Positions 1 through 10,196 of a stretch of 64,000 nucleotides of DNA are shown here, piece after piece (the stretch's first letter is position 1; each line of letters begins with the position of its first letter). Both the position numbers and the translations under genes were made by a program. Location: contig JBBDYN010000028.1 of assembly GCA_040901465.1 (NCBI GenBank), forward strand, positions 310,001 to 374,000. The letters are read 5' to 3'. The stretch is from JAUSIF01 sp040901465. GTDB taxonomy: Bacteria > Pseudomonadota > Alphaproteobacteria > Rhizobiales > Xanthobacteraceae. The notes beneath the pieces were generated by a model that did no database searches, had not been told where the DNA came from, and worked only from the letters and a program-made list of their open reading frames with translations.

Positions 1-126
1 CTGCGGCGGCGACGTCAAAGCAGCATTCGCGCGCGCGCGCCGCGTAAGGCGGCGTTCGCGTCTTCAAAGCGCCGCGGCTTGACGGAACCCGGCGCCGGCA
101 TCAGGGGCGAAGATCGAGAGGGCCAA

Positions 127-363
127 TTGCCTTCGTCGAGCAAGAGTTTTGCTGCGCCGCTCTTCAAGCGCTTTTACGAACCGGACAGCCTCCGTGTGAT
201 GACGGACGCGCTCGATCTCGCCTGCGCCATGCTGCCGGCGGGCGTGCGCGAGAGCGAGAGCGTGCGGCGCCGCGTCTCGCTGCAAATCCTGCGTGACGTG
301 GACGCGGGCGAACGCGATCCCGCGCGGCTAGCCTATCGGGCGGCGTTTTCCGTGAGGATTTGA
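127..363 (+). CDS. Small conserved hypothetical protein (about 78 aa)
   Basis: Open frame with strong GC3 bias ending at a TGA. The product is a small helical protein with a C-terminal pattern (FYEPDSLRVM..., then GERDPARLAYRA) that resembles a family of short uncharacterised rhizobial proteins ending in 'GERDPxxL'. I chose the TTG at 127 because GAGAGGG lies just upstream; an in-frame TTG at 79 would add 16 residues of poor quality. No signal peptide or membrane segment is visible. It stands alone ahead of a secreted protein gene. Function unknown; the family resemblance is from memory. Confidence 0.55.
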   Translation: MPSSSKSFAAPLFKRFYEPDSLRVMTDALDLACAMLPAGVRESESVRRRVSLQILRDVDAGERDPARLAYRAAFSVRI

Positions 364-444
364 TTCTCAGTTTTTTGCCTCGCCGGCGGACTTCTCCGGG
401 GCTCGGAAAAGCCGCATGATCCGGTCGATTCGCCGGAAAGGCCG

Positions 445-939
445 ATGGGCATGCGGTTTGTGCGAGCGTCATTTATCGCCTGCGCGCTCCTATCAGCGAC
501 CGTAGCAGCGCTTGCCGACCCGCCTTCTGAGGCCTTCTCAAGACGCGTGGACGAGCTCGTGCGCTGGATCTCGGCGCACTCCGATTATCCCGCCGCGCTC
601 AAACAGATGCCGGTCTTCGTGTTCCTTTCGGCCCAGGCGATCCGGCACAGCTTCTCCGGTTCTGCCATGGGCTACAGCGAGCAGATGAGCGCCGTGCAGG
701 CGGCCCAAGTGCGTGGAACGATCTATTTGCCCGACACGTTCCAGCTCGGCCGCGACGACTACATACTCGTGCACGAGCTTGTGCATCACCTTCAGGACGA
801 GAGCGGCAAGCCGTTCGAATGTGTCGCCTTGCGCGAGCGCGAGGCCTACAAGCTCCAGACGCAGTTCGTGCAGGAGACGGGCGTCGGCCAAACGCCGAAC
901 GACATGTTCATGTTGATGCTGCGCTGTGACATCCGCTAG
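445..939 (+). CDS. Secreted HExxH protein, DUF6647-like
   Basis: The 164-aa product has a clear Sec signal peptide (residues 1-25, cleavage near ALA-DP). Its second half carries HELVHHLQ, a zincin-like HExxH motif around residue 111, preceded by TIYLPDTF and followed by a region with two further Cys residues. This matches my memory of the DUF6647 family of small periplasmic proteins, whose members keep the 'VHE(L/M)VHHLQ' segment. Whether it is an active peptidase is unknown. ATG codons at 445 and 451 are both usable. It is convergent with the L,D-transpeptidase gene and separated from it by a bidirectional terminator. Confidence 0.75.
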   Translation: MGMRFVRASFIACALLSATVAALADPPSEAFSRRVDELVRWISAHSDYPAALKQMPVFVFLSAQAIRHSFSGSAMGYSEQMSAVQAAQVRGTIYLPDTFQLGRDDYILVHELVHHLQDESGKPFECVALREREAYKLQTQFVQETGVGQTPNDMFMLMLRCDIR

Positions 940-952
940 CGGCCGCAAAGAG

Positions 953-978
953 AAAGGGCCGCCCCGCGGCGGCCCTTT
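953..978. terminator. Bidirectional rho-independent terminator
   Basis: An 11-bp perfect stem, AAAGGGCCGCC (953-963) and GGCGGCCCTTT (968-978), has a 4-nt loop CCGC. It lies between two convergent genes. The A/T ends of the stem give a short U tract on either strand. Confidence 0.8.
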
Positions 979-999
979 GAATTTCGCGCAGCGGAAAAT

Positions 1000-1866
1000 T
1001 CAGAGCACCACCACCCTGGTGCCCACCTTCACGCGTTCATAGAGCTCGGTCACGTCCTCGTTGCGCATGCGAAAGCAGCCGGACGACACCGCCTGACCGA
1101 TCGTGTGCGGCTCGTTAGAGCCATGGATGCGATAGAGGCTGTCGCCGAGATAAATCGCCCGCGCGCCGAGCGGATTGTCCGGCCCGCCCGCCATGTAGCG
1201 CGGCAGATCGGGGCGGCGCTTCAGCATTTCCTCAGGCGGCCGCCAGTCCGGCCATTCCTTCTTCGCGCTGATCGCCTTCACGCCGGACCAGCCGAAGCCG
1301 TCGCGGCCGACGCCGACGCCGTAGCGCGTCGCCATGCCGCCTTCCTCGACGAGATAGAGGAACTTCTGCGCGCTATCGATCACGATCGTCCCGGGTGCTT
1401 CCTTGCCGTGATAGGCGACCTGCTGCTTCGCGAAGCGCGGATCGAACGCCGGCTGCCGCGGCCGCGCCGCCACTTCCGGCTGGTCGCGTCGCGCCTGAAT
1501 GAACGGACCCGAATAAGGCGAGGGCCGTTCCACCTCAAATTGCGGGCGGAGATAATGCGAACGCGGCAACGCGCCGCCGGGATAGCGCTGGCTTGTGCGC
1601 CCGGTGAACAGGAACTCGATGAAGCCGCCGCCGAGATCCTGCTGGTATGCCTCGGGCGGCGAGGTGGCGAAATCCGGCCGGCCCACGGGTGCGCGCTCGT
1701 AGTCGCGCATGCTGCGGGTCGCCTGGGGCGAGATATCGCGCGGGGCGGGGATCACGTTGGGACCCGCCTGGGCGACTCGGATTTCGGCCCAAGGGTCCGC
1801 CGAAGCGATGGTCGCGGCCGGGATGGCGGCGACCAGAAGCACCGAAAGGTACGCAAATCTACGCAT
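1000..1866 (-). CDS. L,D-transpeptidase, YkuD family
   Basis: Makes or remodels 3-3 peptidoglycan cross-links or attaches proteins to peptidoglycan, in the periplasm. The C-terminal YkuD domain shows the catalytic block HGSNEP...SSGCFRM with the nucleophilic Cys and upstream His, then NEDVTELYERV and a terminal VGTRVVVL strand. The start at 1866 (MRRFAYLSVLL...) gives a proper signal peptide ending near ASA-DP; longer upstream starts spoil it. At 288 aa the enzyme has about 130 residues of low-complexity, Pro/Arg-rich linker before the catalytic domain. Single gene, convergent with the upstream secreted protein. Confidence 0.9.
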   Translation of the reverse strand: MRRFAYLSVLLVAAIPAATIASADPWAEIRVAQAGPNVIPAPRDISPQATRSMRDYERAPVGRPDFATSPPEAYQQDLGGGFIEFLFTGRTSQRYPGGALPRSHYLRPQFEVERPSPYSGPFIQARRDQPEVAARPRQPAFDPRFAKQQVAYHGKEAPGTIVIDSAQKFLYLVEEGGMATRYGVGVGRDGFGWSGVKAISAKKEWPDWRPPEEMLKRRPDLPRYMAGGPDNPLGARAIYLGDSLYRIHGSNEPHTIGQAVSSGCFRMRNEDVTELYERVKVGTRVVVL

Positions 1867-2078
1867 TGCCGTGTACTCGCTACAAAACCGTCGCCCGGGC
1901 GCGGAACACATTCGCGCCATTCATAGCCTTAACGCTTCGTCACGACCGAACCGTAAACCCCTTCGCTACAATTTGAGTTCCCGGTCAGGTGGTCGATTTT
2001 CGTTTCGAACATGGTTGACGAATGGTTGCTTCCCGCAGCGCTGCCGGGCGCAGCCGAGTTTCCTGCACGCCAAAAGCG

Positions 2079-3266
2079 CTAGGTGGGCTTGCGTACCGCC
2101 AGGAACGCGGCGAACGAAACGGCCGTCATCCCGGCGATGATCGCGAGCGCTACGGTGTCCGATGTCTGCTCCGCCGCGAACGCGATGATGAGCGGCGCCG
2201 CCGCCTGCAGCACGAGCGACGGCCCGGCGATCCGGCCAAGCACGCCGCCGTACCCACTCGGACCGAACAAGGCCAGCGGCACGGTTCCCCGCGAGATCGT
2301 CAGGAGCCCGTTCGTGATGCCGAACAGGATCGCGAAGGTTGCCGCCACCGGAGCGGGGACGCCCAATGCCGCGAGCAGCAGAAATGCGAACAGCAGAAGT
2401 CCGATCGCGAACCGTGCGATGTCGATCGGATGCCGATTGCGCGCGAACATGAATTCGCAGAGTCGCGCCGTTACCTGCGCCGGCCCGAACAATGCGCCGA
2501 TCAGGATCACGGTTCCGGATTCGACGCCCATCCGATCGAAGATCGCGAGCATGTGGGCGGAGAGAGCCGACGGCACGAACGCGTAGATGGCGAATGCGGC
2601 CGCCACGAGCAGAAACGCAGATCCGCGCGCCGGGATCAGCTTGGGAACCGGCGCTCCCGGATCATTCTCCTGCGCACGCAGGTCCGCGCGTTCGCGCGGC
2701 AGCGCGAAGAAGTGCATCGGCGCCGCTACGAGCGCGAGCAACGCCGCGTAGATGAGATAGGTCCCGGGCCACCCGTAGACTTCAAGCAGGAAATAGGTGG
2801 TCGGCCAGCTCACCGTGGAGGCAAATCCGCCGACGAAAGTGAGCAGCGTGATCGGCTTGCGCGCTTCGCGGCCGAATATGCGCCCGAGCGTCGCGAACGC
2901 CGGATCGTAGAGCGAGGCCGCCATGGCTGCGCCGAGCAGCGCCCAGACCGCAAGATATAGGATGGGATTGCTCGTATGCACGAGCAGCACGAGGCCGAGC
3001 GCGCCGGAGAGCGAACCCGCAGCCATCACCCTATGCCCGCCGTAGCGGTCGATCAGCCGCCCCACCTTGGGAGCGACGAATCCTCCCGTGAGCAAGCCGA
3101 ACGAGAACCCTGCCATCGCAAATGTGAGCGAGATGCCGCGTTCCGCAGCGAGCAGAGGCAGCGTCAGGACCGGCGGATAGAACAGCGAGCCCCACGCGAG
3201 AATCTGCGTGAGGCCGAGGATCGGCACGGCACGCCAGCGTCCGGTGAGGCGGGCGAGCTTGCTCAT
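2079..3266 (-). CDS. MFS transporter (12 TM)
   Basis: The 395-aa very hydrophobic protein has about 12 predicted membrane segments. The MFS signature lies between TM2 and TM3 (KVGRLIDRYGGHRVM), and a short cytoplasmic loop rich in R/E sits in the middle (FALPRERADLRAQEND). The start at 3266 (MSKLARLTGRW) removes an implausible polar extension. The opening block 'LGLTQILAWGSLFYPPVL' resembles rhizobial MFS proteins of the YcaD/CynX-like group. The substrate cannot be read from sequence. Divergent from the TauE/SafE gene. Confidence 0.85.
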   Translation of the reverse strand: MSKLARLTGRWRAVPILGLTQILAWGSLFYPPVLTLPLLAAERGISLTFAMAGFSFGLLTGGFVAPKVGRLIDRYGGHRVMAAGSLSGALGLVLLVHTSNPILYLAVWALLGAAMAASLYDPAFATLGRIFGREARKPITLLTFVGGFASTVSWPTTYFLLEVYGWPGTYLIYAALLALVAAPMHFFALPRERADLRAQENDPGAPVPKLIPARGSAFLLVAAAFAIYAFVPSALSAHMLAIFDRMGVESGTVILIGALFGPAQVTARLCEFMFARNRHPIDIARFAIGLLLFAFLLLAALGVPAPVAATFAILFGITNGLLTISRGTVPLALFGPSGYGGVLGRIAGPSLVLQAAAPLIIAFAAEQTSDTVALAIIAGMTAVSFAAFLAVRKPT

Positions 3267-3451
3267 GTCCGTGGGTTCGCGAGTGGGAGGCAGCGGGGAC
3301 GGCAGGGGCTCACGCCCTATCTTCTCGCAGACCCGCCGACCGGCGACAATATTCCGCGTGCCGCGTCCGCGCATGACCGGCATGTAGCGGGCACCGTATC
3401 GCGCGCCACCCCGACCCGCTAGATTGACGGCCCGCTCCGGCCTGCCACCCC

Positions 3452-4216
3452 ATGTTCACCGATCCGCTCTTTTATCTCGTCGGCCTGCCGACGGTCCTCA
3501 TCATGTCGATCAGCAAGGGCGCCTTCGGCGGCGGACTTGCAATCGTCGGCGTGCCGTTTCTTTCGCTCGTCATGTCGCCGATCGAGGCGGCGATCGTGGT
3601 GGCGCCGCTCGTCTCGTTCATGGACCTTTTCGCGTTGAACACGTTCGGTCCGAAAACCTGGTCGAAGCCGGACCTCGCGTGGCTCGTACCCGGGCTGTTT
3701 GCAGGTATCGCGCTCGGCTATGCATTCTTCGCGCTGGTTGATCCCCGCCTCGTCAATCTTGGCATCGGTGCAGTCACGGTCGCCTTTGCCGCCGATTACT
3801 TTCTGCGGGGAAGGCTCGCGCCTGCGGGTGGCCGACGGCTTGTCCCGCCGATAGCAATGCTCGCAGGCACCGCATCCGGCTTTACCACGTTCGTCGCTCA
3901 CGCCGGCGGCCCGCCGGCGCAGATGTATTTGTTGAGCCGCGGCCTCAACAAGACGGTGTTTGCCGGTACGAACCTTGCACTTTTCACGCTCGGCAATTTC
4001 GTGAAGCTCATTCCGTACGGGCTATTGGCGTGGGCGCAGCCGCGCACGCTTCTCGCCGCGATGCTGCTCGCCCCGGCCGTGCCGATCGGCGTTTGGGCCG
4101 GCGTCTGGCTGCACGAGCGCCTCGAGCAACGCCGGCTCTTCCTCTGGTGTTACGTGATCCTCACGTTCGCGGCCGTGAAGCTGGTGTTCGACGCCGCCTT
4201 CGCCTATTTCGGCTAA
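3452..4216 (+). CDS. TauE/SafE family sulfite/organo-anion permease
   Basis: The 254-aa membrane protein has about 8 hydrophobic segments. It has the internal two-fold pattern of the TauE/SafE (DUF81) family: an N-terminal GxxxGAFGGGLA(I/V)VGVPFLSL motif and a second-half FTTFVAHAGGPPAQMYLL motif. Both glycine-rich motifs are characteristic. Such proteins export sulfite, sulfoacetate or related anions; the substrate here is not known. It sits alone between the MFS gene and groES, and the start at 3452 is the only good ATG. Confidence 0.88.
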   Translation: MFTDPLFYLVGLPTVLIMSISKGAFGGGLAIVGVPFLSLVMSPIEAAIVVAPLVSFMDLFALNTFGPKTWSKPDLAWLVPGLFAGIALGYAFFALVDPRLVNLGIGAVTVAFAADYFLRGRLAPAGGRRLVPPIAMLAGTASGFTTFVAHAGGPPAQMYLLSRGLNKTVFAGTNLALFTLGNFVKLIPYGLLAWAQPRTLLAAMLLAPAVPIGVWAGVWLHERLEQRRLFLWCYVILTFAAVKLVFDAAFAYFG

Positions 4217-4262
4217 ATAGCTAAAACCGCTCGACTTTATTTTCGGCAGTCGCACGCGACCC

Positions 4263-4290
4263 TTGACTCGGCGGAACTCCCCGACTATTT
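4263..4290 (+). promoter_or_regulatory. Putative sigma-70 promoter of groESL
   Basis: TTGACT (4263-4268) and a poor -10 CTATTT (4285-4290) are spaced by 16 nt. The predicted start would fall just ahead of the CIRCE operator, the usual arrangement in HrcA-controlled groESL operons. Inferred from position and partial consensus match. Confidence 0.5.
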
Positions 4291-4300
4291 CCGCCGGCAA

Positions 4301-4327
4301 CTGGCACTCGCAATCCCTGAGTGCCAG
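4301..4327 (+). promoter_or_regulatory. CIRCE operator (HrcA binding site)
   Basis: A perfect 9-9-9 inverted repeat: CTGGCACTC, 9-nt spacer, GAGTGCCAG. The CIRCE consensus is TTAGCACTC-N9-GAGTGCTAA, so each arm differs at two outer bases but with full symmetry. It lies about 60 nt ahead of the groES ATG, as expected for HrcA repression of groESL. Confidence 0.92.
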
Positions 4328-4387
4328 CGATCCCGATACGTCATCCCCGTGACCGGGGGCCGCGCGGCCCCTGCGAAAAGGAAGTCA

Positions 4388-4687
4388 ATGAAAATGAGAT
4401 TCCGTCCACTCCACGACCGCGTGGTCGTCAAGCGCGTCACCGCCGACCAGAAGAGCGCTGGCGGCATCATCATTCCGGATACCGCCCAAGAGAAGCCGAG
4501 TGAGGGCGAGATCGTCGCCGTCGGGCCCGGCGGGCGCGACGAGAGCGGCAAGCTAATCCCGATCGACCTCAAGGCCGGCGACAAGGTCCTGTTCGGCAAG
4601 TGGTCCGGCACCGAAGTGAAGATCGATGGCGAGGACCTTCTGATCATGAAGGAATCCGACATCATGGGCGTCATCTCCAAGAAGTGA
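4388..4687 (+). CDS. groS: Co-chaperonin GroES
   Basis: The 99-aa GroES (usual length 95-100) caps the GroEL ring. Typical blocks are visible: RPLHDRVVVKR at the start, GGIIIPDTAQEKP for the mobile loop, VGPGG, GDKVLFGKWSGTEV and the last block DILGV replaced by DIMGVISKK. The start at 4388 has GGAAG upstream; ATG at 4394 is also possible. First gene of the CIRCE-controlled groESL operon, 46 nt ahead of groEL. Confidence 0.97.
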   Translation: MKMRFRPLHDRVVVKRVTADQKSAGGIIIPDTAQEKPSEGEIVAVGPGGRDESGKLIPIDLKAGDKVLFGKWSGTEVKIDGEDLLIMKESDIMGVISKK

Positions 4688-4733
4688 CGAAGCCGCATTG
4701 GCCGTATTGAAACAGGTTCAGGAGTGAAGTCAG

Positions 4734-6371
<1,638 letters not shown>

Positions 6372-6382
6372 CGCCGAAAGGC

Positions 6383-6442
6383 GTCATCCCGGGCGCGGCG
6401 CAGCACATAGCGTAACGGAGTGTTGCGTCGCAGACCCGGGAT
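6383..6442. repeat. Palindromic repeat after groEL
   Basis: GTCATCCCGGG...CCCGGGAT inverted repeat with arms ATCCCGGG (6386-6393) and CCCGGGAT (6435-6442). The same element type follows the second groEL tail at 10049-10097. Confidence 0.7.
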
Positions 6443-6458
6443 CGCGTGAAGCGAATCG

Positions 6459-6486
6459 GGGCGCGGCTTTGGCCGCGCCCTTTTTT
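6459..6486 (+). terminator. Rho-independent terminator of groESL
   Basis: A 9-bp perfect stem, GGGCGCGGC (6459-6467) and GCCGCGCCC (6472-6480), has loop TTTG and is followed by six T. The rest of the 375-nt gap to the ABC operon (6487-6746) holds no gene that I can see. Confidence 0.88.
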
Positions 6487-6746
6487 CTCGGCTCCGCGAT
6501 GCGGCCGAAGGCCGGCAAGCGGAAAGGCCGGAATTGGCCCCGATCTCGCCCGACGTCGTTTGCGGCCGCCAGTCCCCTTCGCGAGCGGTTCGTATTGTGG
6601 ACGAGCCGAGTTGCAATGCATCACGCCCACAGCCCGCCTCGCGTGGAAACGACGCCCAATCTCTCAGTTGCAACGTCGTTCGCGGTCGTGCCACTGTTTT
6701 GACAGTCACCCAATCGATCAAGAGTCGGTTTGCGAGGGAGGGTTCA

Positions 6747-7808
6747 ATGGCCATGCCATTCAGTCGTCGCCGTTTTCTGACCGGAACCGCCGCGCTCGGC
6801 GTGGCGTCCACGTTTTCGTTCCGCAGCGCGCGCGCCCAGGAGCCGCGCACCAAGATCCGGATCGGGCTCGTTCCGTTGATTTCATCCGGGCCGATCTTCA
6901 TCGCTCAAGCCAAAGGCTTTTTCGAGCGCGTCAATCTCGACGCGGAACTCAAGTTCTTTGCCGACGGTGCGCTGGCGATGCCCGCGCTCGTCGCTGGCGA
7001 ACTCGACCTGACCGCTTCGACCTTGAACGCGGGCGTATTCAACACGGTGGCGAAGGGCGCTCCATTCAAGCTGATCCTCGACCGCGGAATCGAGAAGCCC
7101 GGCTCCGGTTCGATGACCATTGTCGCGAGCAATGCGATGTACGCGGCTGGCTTCACCTCGGTCGACAAGGGCGCCATGCTCAAGGACAAGAAGATCGCGA
7201 TTCAGGCGCCCGGCAGCATCGACCAGTATCTGCTCGGCCGTGCTGCACAGAAGGCCGGCCTCGATCCGCGTAGTGATTTAAATTGGTCGTCCGGCATGCC
7301 CTATCCGGACATTATCAGGCTCATGGGCGCCGGTCAGGCCGATGCTGCTCAGATACCCGTCCCGCTCGCCTTCCTCGCCGAGAAGAACAATGTCGGCAAG
7401 CTCATCGGCGCGGGATCGGACATCGAGCCGAACACCCAGCTTGCCTGCTGGGTGATGTCGACCAACTTCTTGTCTGCGAACAGGTCGGCGGCTATTCGTT
7501 TCGCGATGGTGCATATCCACGCGGCTCGGCTGTTCAACAAGGCGGCGGCAGCGAAGGATCCGGAGGTAATCAAGATCATCTCTGACGCAACCAAAGTGCC
7601 GCCGCCGCTGATCGAGGCGGCCGCCCCGCGTTGGACGTGGTACGATGACGAAGGGATGCCAAACGTCGACTCGGTCATGGCGCAGTTCAAGTTCCTTTCC
7701 GAGTCGATGAAGCTCGTGTCGGGGACGGTGACCAAGGAATCGCTGTTCGATCTTTCGCCGGCGGTCGAGGCTGCCGCGCGGCTGAAGCGCGCCAATCCGT
7801 TCATGTGA
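6747..7808 (+). CDS. ABC transporter substrate-binding protein (NMT1/SsuA-like)
   Basis: The 353-aa periplasmic binding protein has a twin-arginine signal (SRRRFLTG, cleavage after ARA). The mature part follows the NrtA/SsuA/TauA pattern: KIRIGLVPLISSGPIFIAQAKGFF at the first strand, then ADGALAMPALVAGELDLTAS. Such proteins bind nitrate, sulfonates, taurine, thiamine precursors or aromatic acids; the ligand cannot be assigned. The start at 6747 is supported by GAGGGAGGG upstream. The gene overlaps the ATPase gene by 4 nt (GTGA), so the importer is translationally coupled. Confidence 0.85.
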   Translation: MAMPFSRRRFLTGTAALGVASTFSFRSARAQEPRTKIRIGLVPLISSGPIFIAQAKGFFERVNLDAELKFFADGALAMPALVAGELDLTASTLNAGVFNTVAKGAPFKLILDRGIEKPGSGSMTIVASNAMYAAGFTSVDKGAMLKDKKIAIQAPGSIDQYLLGRAAQKAGLDPRSDLNWSSGMPYPDIIRLMGAGQADAAQIPVPLAFLAEKNNVGKLIGAGSDIEPNTQLACWVMSTNFLSANRSAAIRFAMVHIHAARLFNKAAAAKDPEVIKIISDATKVPPPLIEAAAPRWTWYDDEGMPNVDSVMAQFKFLSESMKLVSGTVTKESLFDLSPAVEAAARLKRANPFM

Positions 7809-8632
7809 GTGGTCTGGTGGCTACTGCCACGGTTGCGATCGAGTGCGATGAAGTTGGCCTGACCTATCCCGCGAAGTCCGGGACGCCGATCGTTGCACTC
7901 GAAAACGTCCGCTGCCGGTTCTCACCGGGGAACGTCACCGCCATTATCGGGCCCAGCGGTTGCGGCAAGAGCACGTTGTTGCAGATCGCGCGCGGCCTGC
8001 TCGTGCCGACACAGGGCAAGTTGCATTACGTCGAGGTTTCGACGGATACCGCCGCAGCCCGTCCCCCGGGCATGGCCACGGTGTGGCAGGCCTTCAGTCT
8101 GTTCCCTTGGCGGACGGTGCTCGACAACGTGGCCATCGGCCTGGAATTTGCCGGAGTGCCGCGTTCCGAGCGCGAGGCAAGGGCGCGCCGCGCGCTCGCC
8201 AAGGTCGATCTCTTGGGCTTCGAGAACAAATACCCGCGGCAGCTCTCGGGCGGCATGCGCCAGCGCGTCGGGCTTGCCCGCGCGCTGGTGATGGAGCCCG
8301 ACGTTCTTCTGCTCGACGAACCCTTCGGCTCGCTCGACGCACAGACCCGACTGGTCTTGCAGGAGCAGCTTGCAAGACTCGTCGAGACCAGCGGCACTAC
8401 GGCGATCCTCGTGACGCATTCGATCGAGGAGGCGCTCCTCCTCGCCGACACCATCCTGGTGATGACGGCCCGCCCCGGCCGGATCGCAGCCGAAATCACG
8501 GTGGAACTGCCGCGCCCGCGCACGTTGGCCACTACGCACGATCCGGCCTTTGGTCGGCTGTTCGACCGCATCTATGGGCTTTTGCGCGACGAGGTGGTTC
8601 GCGCCATGGCGGCCGAGGCGGGGAGTGCGTGA
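7805..8632 (+). CDS. ABC transporter ATP-binding protein (SsuB/TauB type)
   Basis: The 275-aa ATPase has all motifs: Walker A GPSGCGKST (49-57), Q-loop Gln95, signature LSGGM (147-151), Walker B VLLLDE (167-172), D-loop SLD and switch His205. It energises uptake by the adjacent permease. The GTG start at 7805 overlaps the stop of the binding-protein gene; the permease start lies 4 nt after its stop. Confidence 0.93.
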   Translation: MSGLVATATVAIECDEVGLTYPAKSGTPIVALENVRCRFSPGNVTAIIGPSGCGKSTLLQIARGLLVPTQGKLHYVEVSTDTAAARPPGMATVWQAFSLFPWRTVLDNVAIGLEFAGVPRSEREARARRALAKVDLLGFENKYPRQLSGGMRQRVGLARALVMEPDVLLLDEPFGSLDAQTRLVLQEQLARLVETSGTTAILVTHSIEEALLLADTILVMTARPGRIAAEITVELPRPRTLATTHDPAFGRLFDRIYGLLRDEVVRAMAAEAGSA

Positions 8633-8636
8633 ATCG

Positions 8637-9461
8637 ATGAGCGACCGTCAGGCCATCGAGTCCGAATCCGCGACCCGGAGTGCACTTTCGTGGCCCCGAC
8701 TCATCGCGACACTCAATGAACCGCGGGTACTCGGCTGGATCGCGGTGGCGGTCGTGCTCATCGGCTGGGAGCTGGGGGTCATCGTTGCCGAGCTCAATCC
8801 GATCTATCTGCCGCGACCCACGCTCATCGTGGTCTCTCTGGTCGATATGTTTCACACCGGCGGCCTGACCACCGACTTGCTCGCTACGCTCGGTCGTATT
8901 TTCGGGGGGTTCACGTTCGCGGTCCTGGGCGGTGTGTTGCTTGGCGTTTGGATGGCGACGTCCGAGCGCGTGTACGCGATCGCCGACAATTTCATCGCCG
9001 CGCTCTATCCGTTGCCGAAGGTGACGCTCATTCCACTCCTGATTATTTGGCTCGGCACCGGCGGACCGTTCATGCTGACGATCAGCGGGCTGGGGGCGAT
9101 ATTTCCGATCGTGATCAACACCGTGCTCGGCATCCGACAGTCCGACCCCGGACTCATATTGGCGGCCCGCGATCTTGGCGCGAACAAGCGACAGATCGTG
9201 CGCAAGGTATTGTTGCCGAGCGCGATCCCGTCGATCTTCGCCGGAATGCGACTGGGACTCGGAGTTTCGATCATTCTCGTTGTCGCGGCCGAGATGTTGG
9301 TCGGTCGGGTTGGGCTCGGCTCCCGGCTCTATCTTGCGGGCCAGGTTCTCGATACCGAGCAGGCCTTCGCCGTCCTGATCGTGCTCGCGACGCTCGGCAT
9401 ACTTGTCACCAAGATCCAGGATGCGATCGATGTCTCGCTTAGCCGCTGGCGGATCGACTGA
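8637..9461 (+). CDS. ABC transporter permease (SsuC/TauC type)
   Basis: The 274-aa inner-membrane permease of the BPD_transp_1 family has about six hydrophobic segments. The EAA loop reads AARDLGANKRQIVRKVLLPSAIPSIF, followed by GMRLGLGVSII, which is typical of nitrate/sulfonate/taurine importers. The start at 8637 follows the ATPase stop by 4 nt. Third gene of the importer; a RidA-like gene follows after 45 nt. Confidence 0.92.
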   Translation: MSDRQAIESESATRSALSWPRLIATLNEPRVLGWIAVAVVLIGWELGVIVAELNPIYLPRPTLIVVSLVDMFHTGGLTTDLLATLGRIFGGFTFAVLGGVLLGVWMATSERVYAIADNFIAALYPLPKVTLIPLLIIWLGTGGPFMLTISGLGAIFPIVINTVLGIRQSDPGLILAARDLGANKRQIVRKVLLPSAIPSIFAGMRLGLGVSIILVVAAEMLVGRVGLGSRLYLAGQVLDTEQAFAVLIVLATLGILVTKIQDAIDVSLSRWRID

Positions 9462-9506
9462 TTTGCGGTCGCGACGGCGAATCCATTCCCACGAAGGAGG
9501 AGATCG

Positions 9507-9968
9507 ATGACCCAAATGACCAAATCGCGCGTGTCGCACAAGCTGGAAGCGGTACATCCCAATCCCGACGAGGAGCACAAGATGCCCTATGCGCCTGCGG
9601 TCAAGATCGTTGGCGCGTGCGATCTTATGTTCATCTCGGGCGCCACCGCATCGCCTCTCTATCATCACCACCCGCACAAGGACGAGGAACACGTCCATCC
9701 GCACGACATCGTGGAGCAGACTCGCCTTGCGATGGAGGCGATCAAGTCGATTCTGGATGAGGTCGGCGCCACCTGGCGCGACGTGGTGAAGGTCACGAAG
9801 TATCTGACTGACATGCGCGATGCCGACGGCATGAACAAGGCGACGGCGAAATATTTCGGCGACTGGCGGCCGGCGAGCACGATGGTTTGCATCAATCAGT
9901 TAAGCTCGCCCGGCGCGCGGGTCGAACTCGACATGATCGTGGCGCTGCCAACGTCGACAACGACTTGA
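9507..9968 (+). CDS. RidA-like (YjgF/UK114) protein with His-rich loop
   Basis: The 153-aa protein has the YjgF/YER057c fold pattern: VGACDLMFISGATA, VEQTRLAMEAIKSILDEVGATWRDVVKVTKYLTDM, then VELDMIVALP. Two things are odd. The canonical 'PARS' substrate-binding Arg (Arg105 of E. coli RidA) is replaced by 'PAST', and a His-rich insertion (YHHHPHKDEEHVHPHD) sits after the second strand. It is therefore unlikely to be a standard 2-aminoacrylate deaminase. GAAGGAGGAG gives a strong RBS. It is probably co-transcribed with the ABC importer and may process the imported compound. Confidence 0.85.
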   Translation: MTQMTKSRVSHKLEAVHPNPDEEHKMPYAPAVKIVGACDLMFISGATASPLYHHHPHKDEEHVHPHDIVEQTRLAMEAIKSILDEVGATWRDVVKVTKYLTDMRDADGMNKATAKYFGDWRPASTMVCINQLSSPGARVELDMIVALPTSTTT

Positions 9969-9997
9969 AATGTAACGCCGTATTACCAGCCGATCGC

Positions 9998-10041
9998 GCC
10001 GGGTGGCGGCGGCGGCATGGGCGGGATGGATTACTGACGCC
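9998..10041 (+). repeat. groEL 3'-end duplication, copy 2 (orphan)
   Basis: 44 nt identical to the end of groEL (6332-6375), including codons for the GGMDY tail and the TGA. There is no chaperonin gene upstream here; RidA ends at 9968. It marks the right edge of the ABC-RidA block. Confidence 0.95.
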
Positions 10042-10048
10042 TAGGGCG

Positions 10049-10097
10049 TCATCCCGGGCGCGGCGCAGCGCGAAGCGGTGCGCTGCAGACCCGGGAT
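10049..10097. repeat. Palindromic repeat after the second groEL tail
   Basis: ATCCCGGG (10051-10058) and CCCGGGAT (10090-10097) bracket a GCGCAGCG...CGCTGC core. It is the same element as at 6383-6442 with a shorter and different centre. Confidence 0.7.
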
Positions 10098-10168
10098 CGT
10101 CCTCGGCAATCCCTGGAAGCGGCGCAGCGGCGATCCGGGACCGCGACAAGCGGAAATCGACTGTGCAA

Positions 10169-10192
10169 GGGCCGCCGCGAGGCGGCCCTTTT
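10169..10192 (+). terminator. Rho-independent terminator
   Basis: Stem GGGCCGCC (10169-10176) and GGCGGCCC (10181-10188), loop GCGA, then TTTT. It ends plus-strand transcripts before the convergent GMC oxidoreductase gene. It may be the original groESL terminator displaced by the insertion. Confidence 0.8.
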
Positions 10193-10196
10193 GCAT

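Noticed and set aside
9998..10041. A second chaperonin gene
   Set aside because: Only the last 13 or so codons of groEL are present, without any upstream GroEL sequence.
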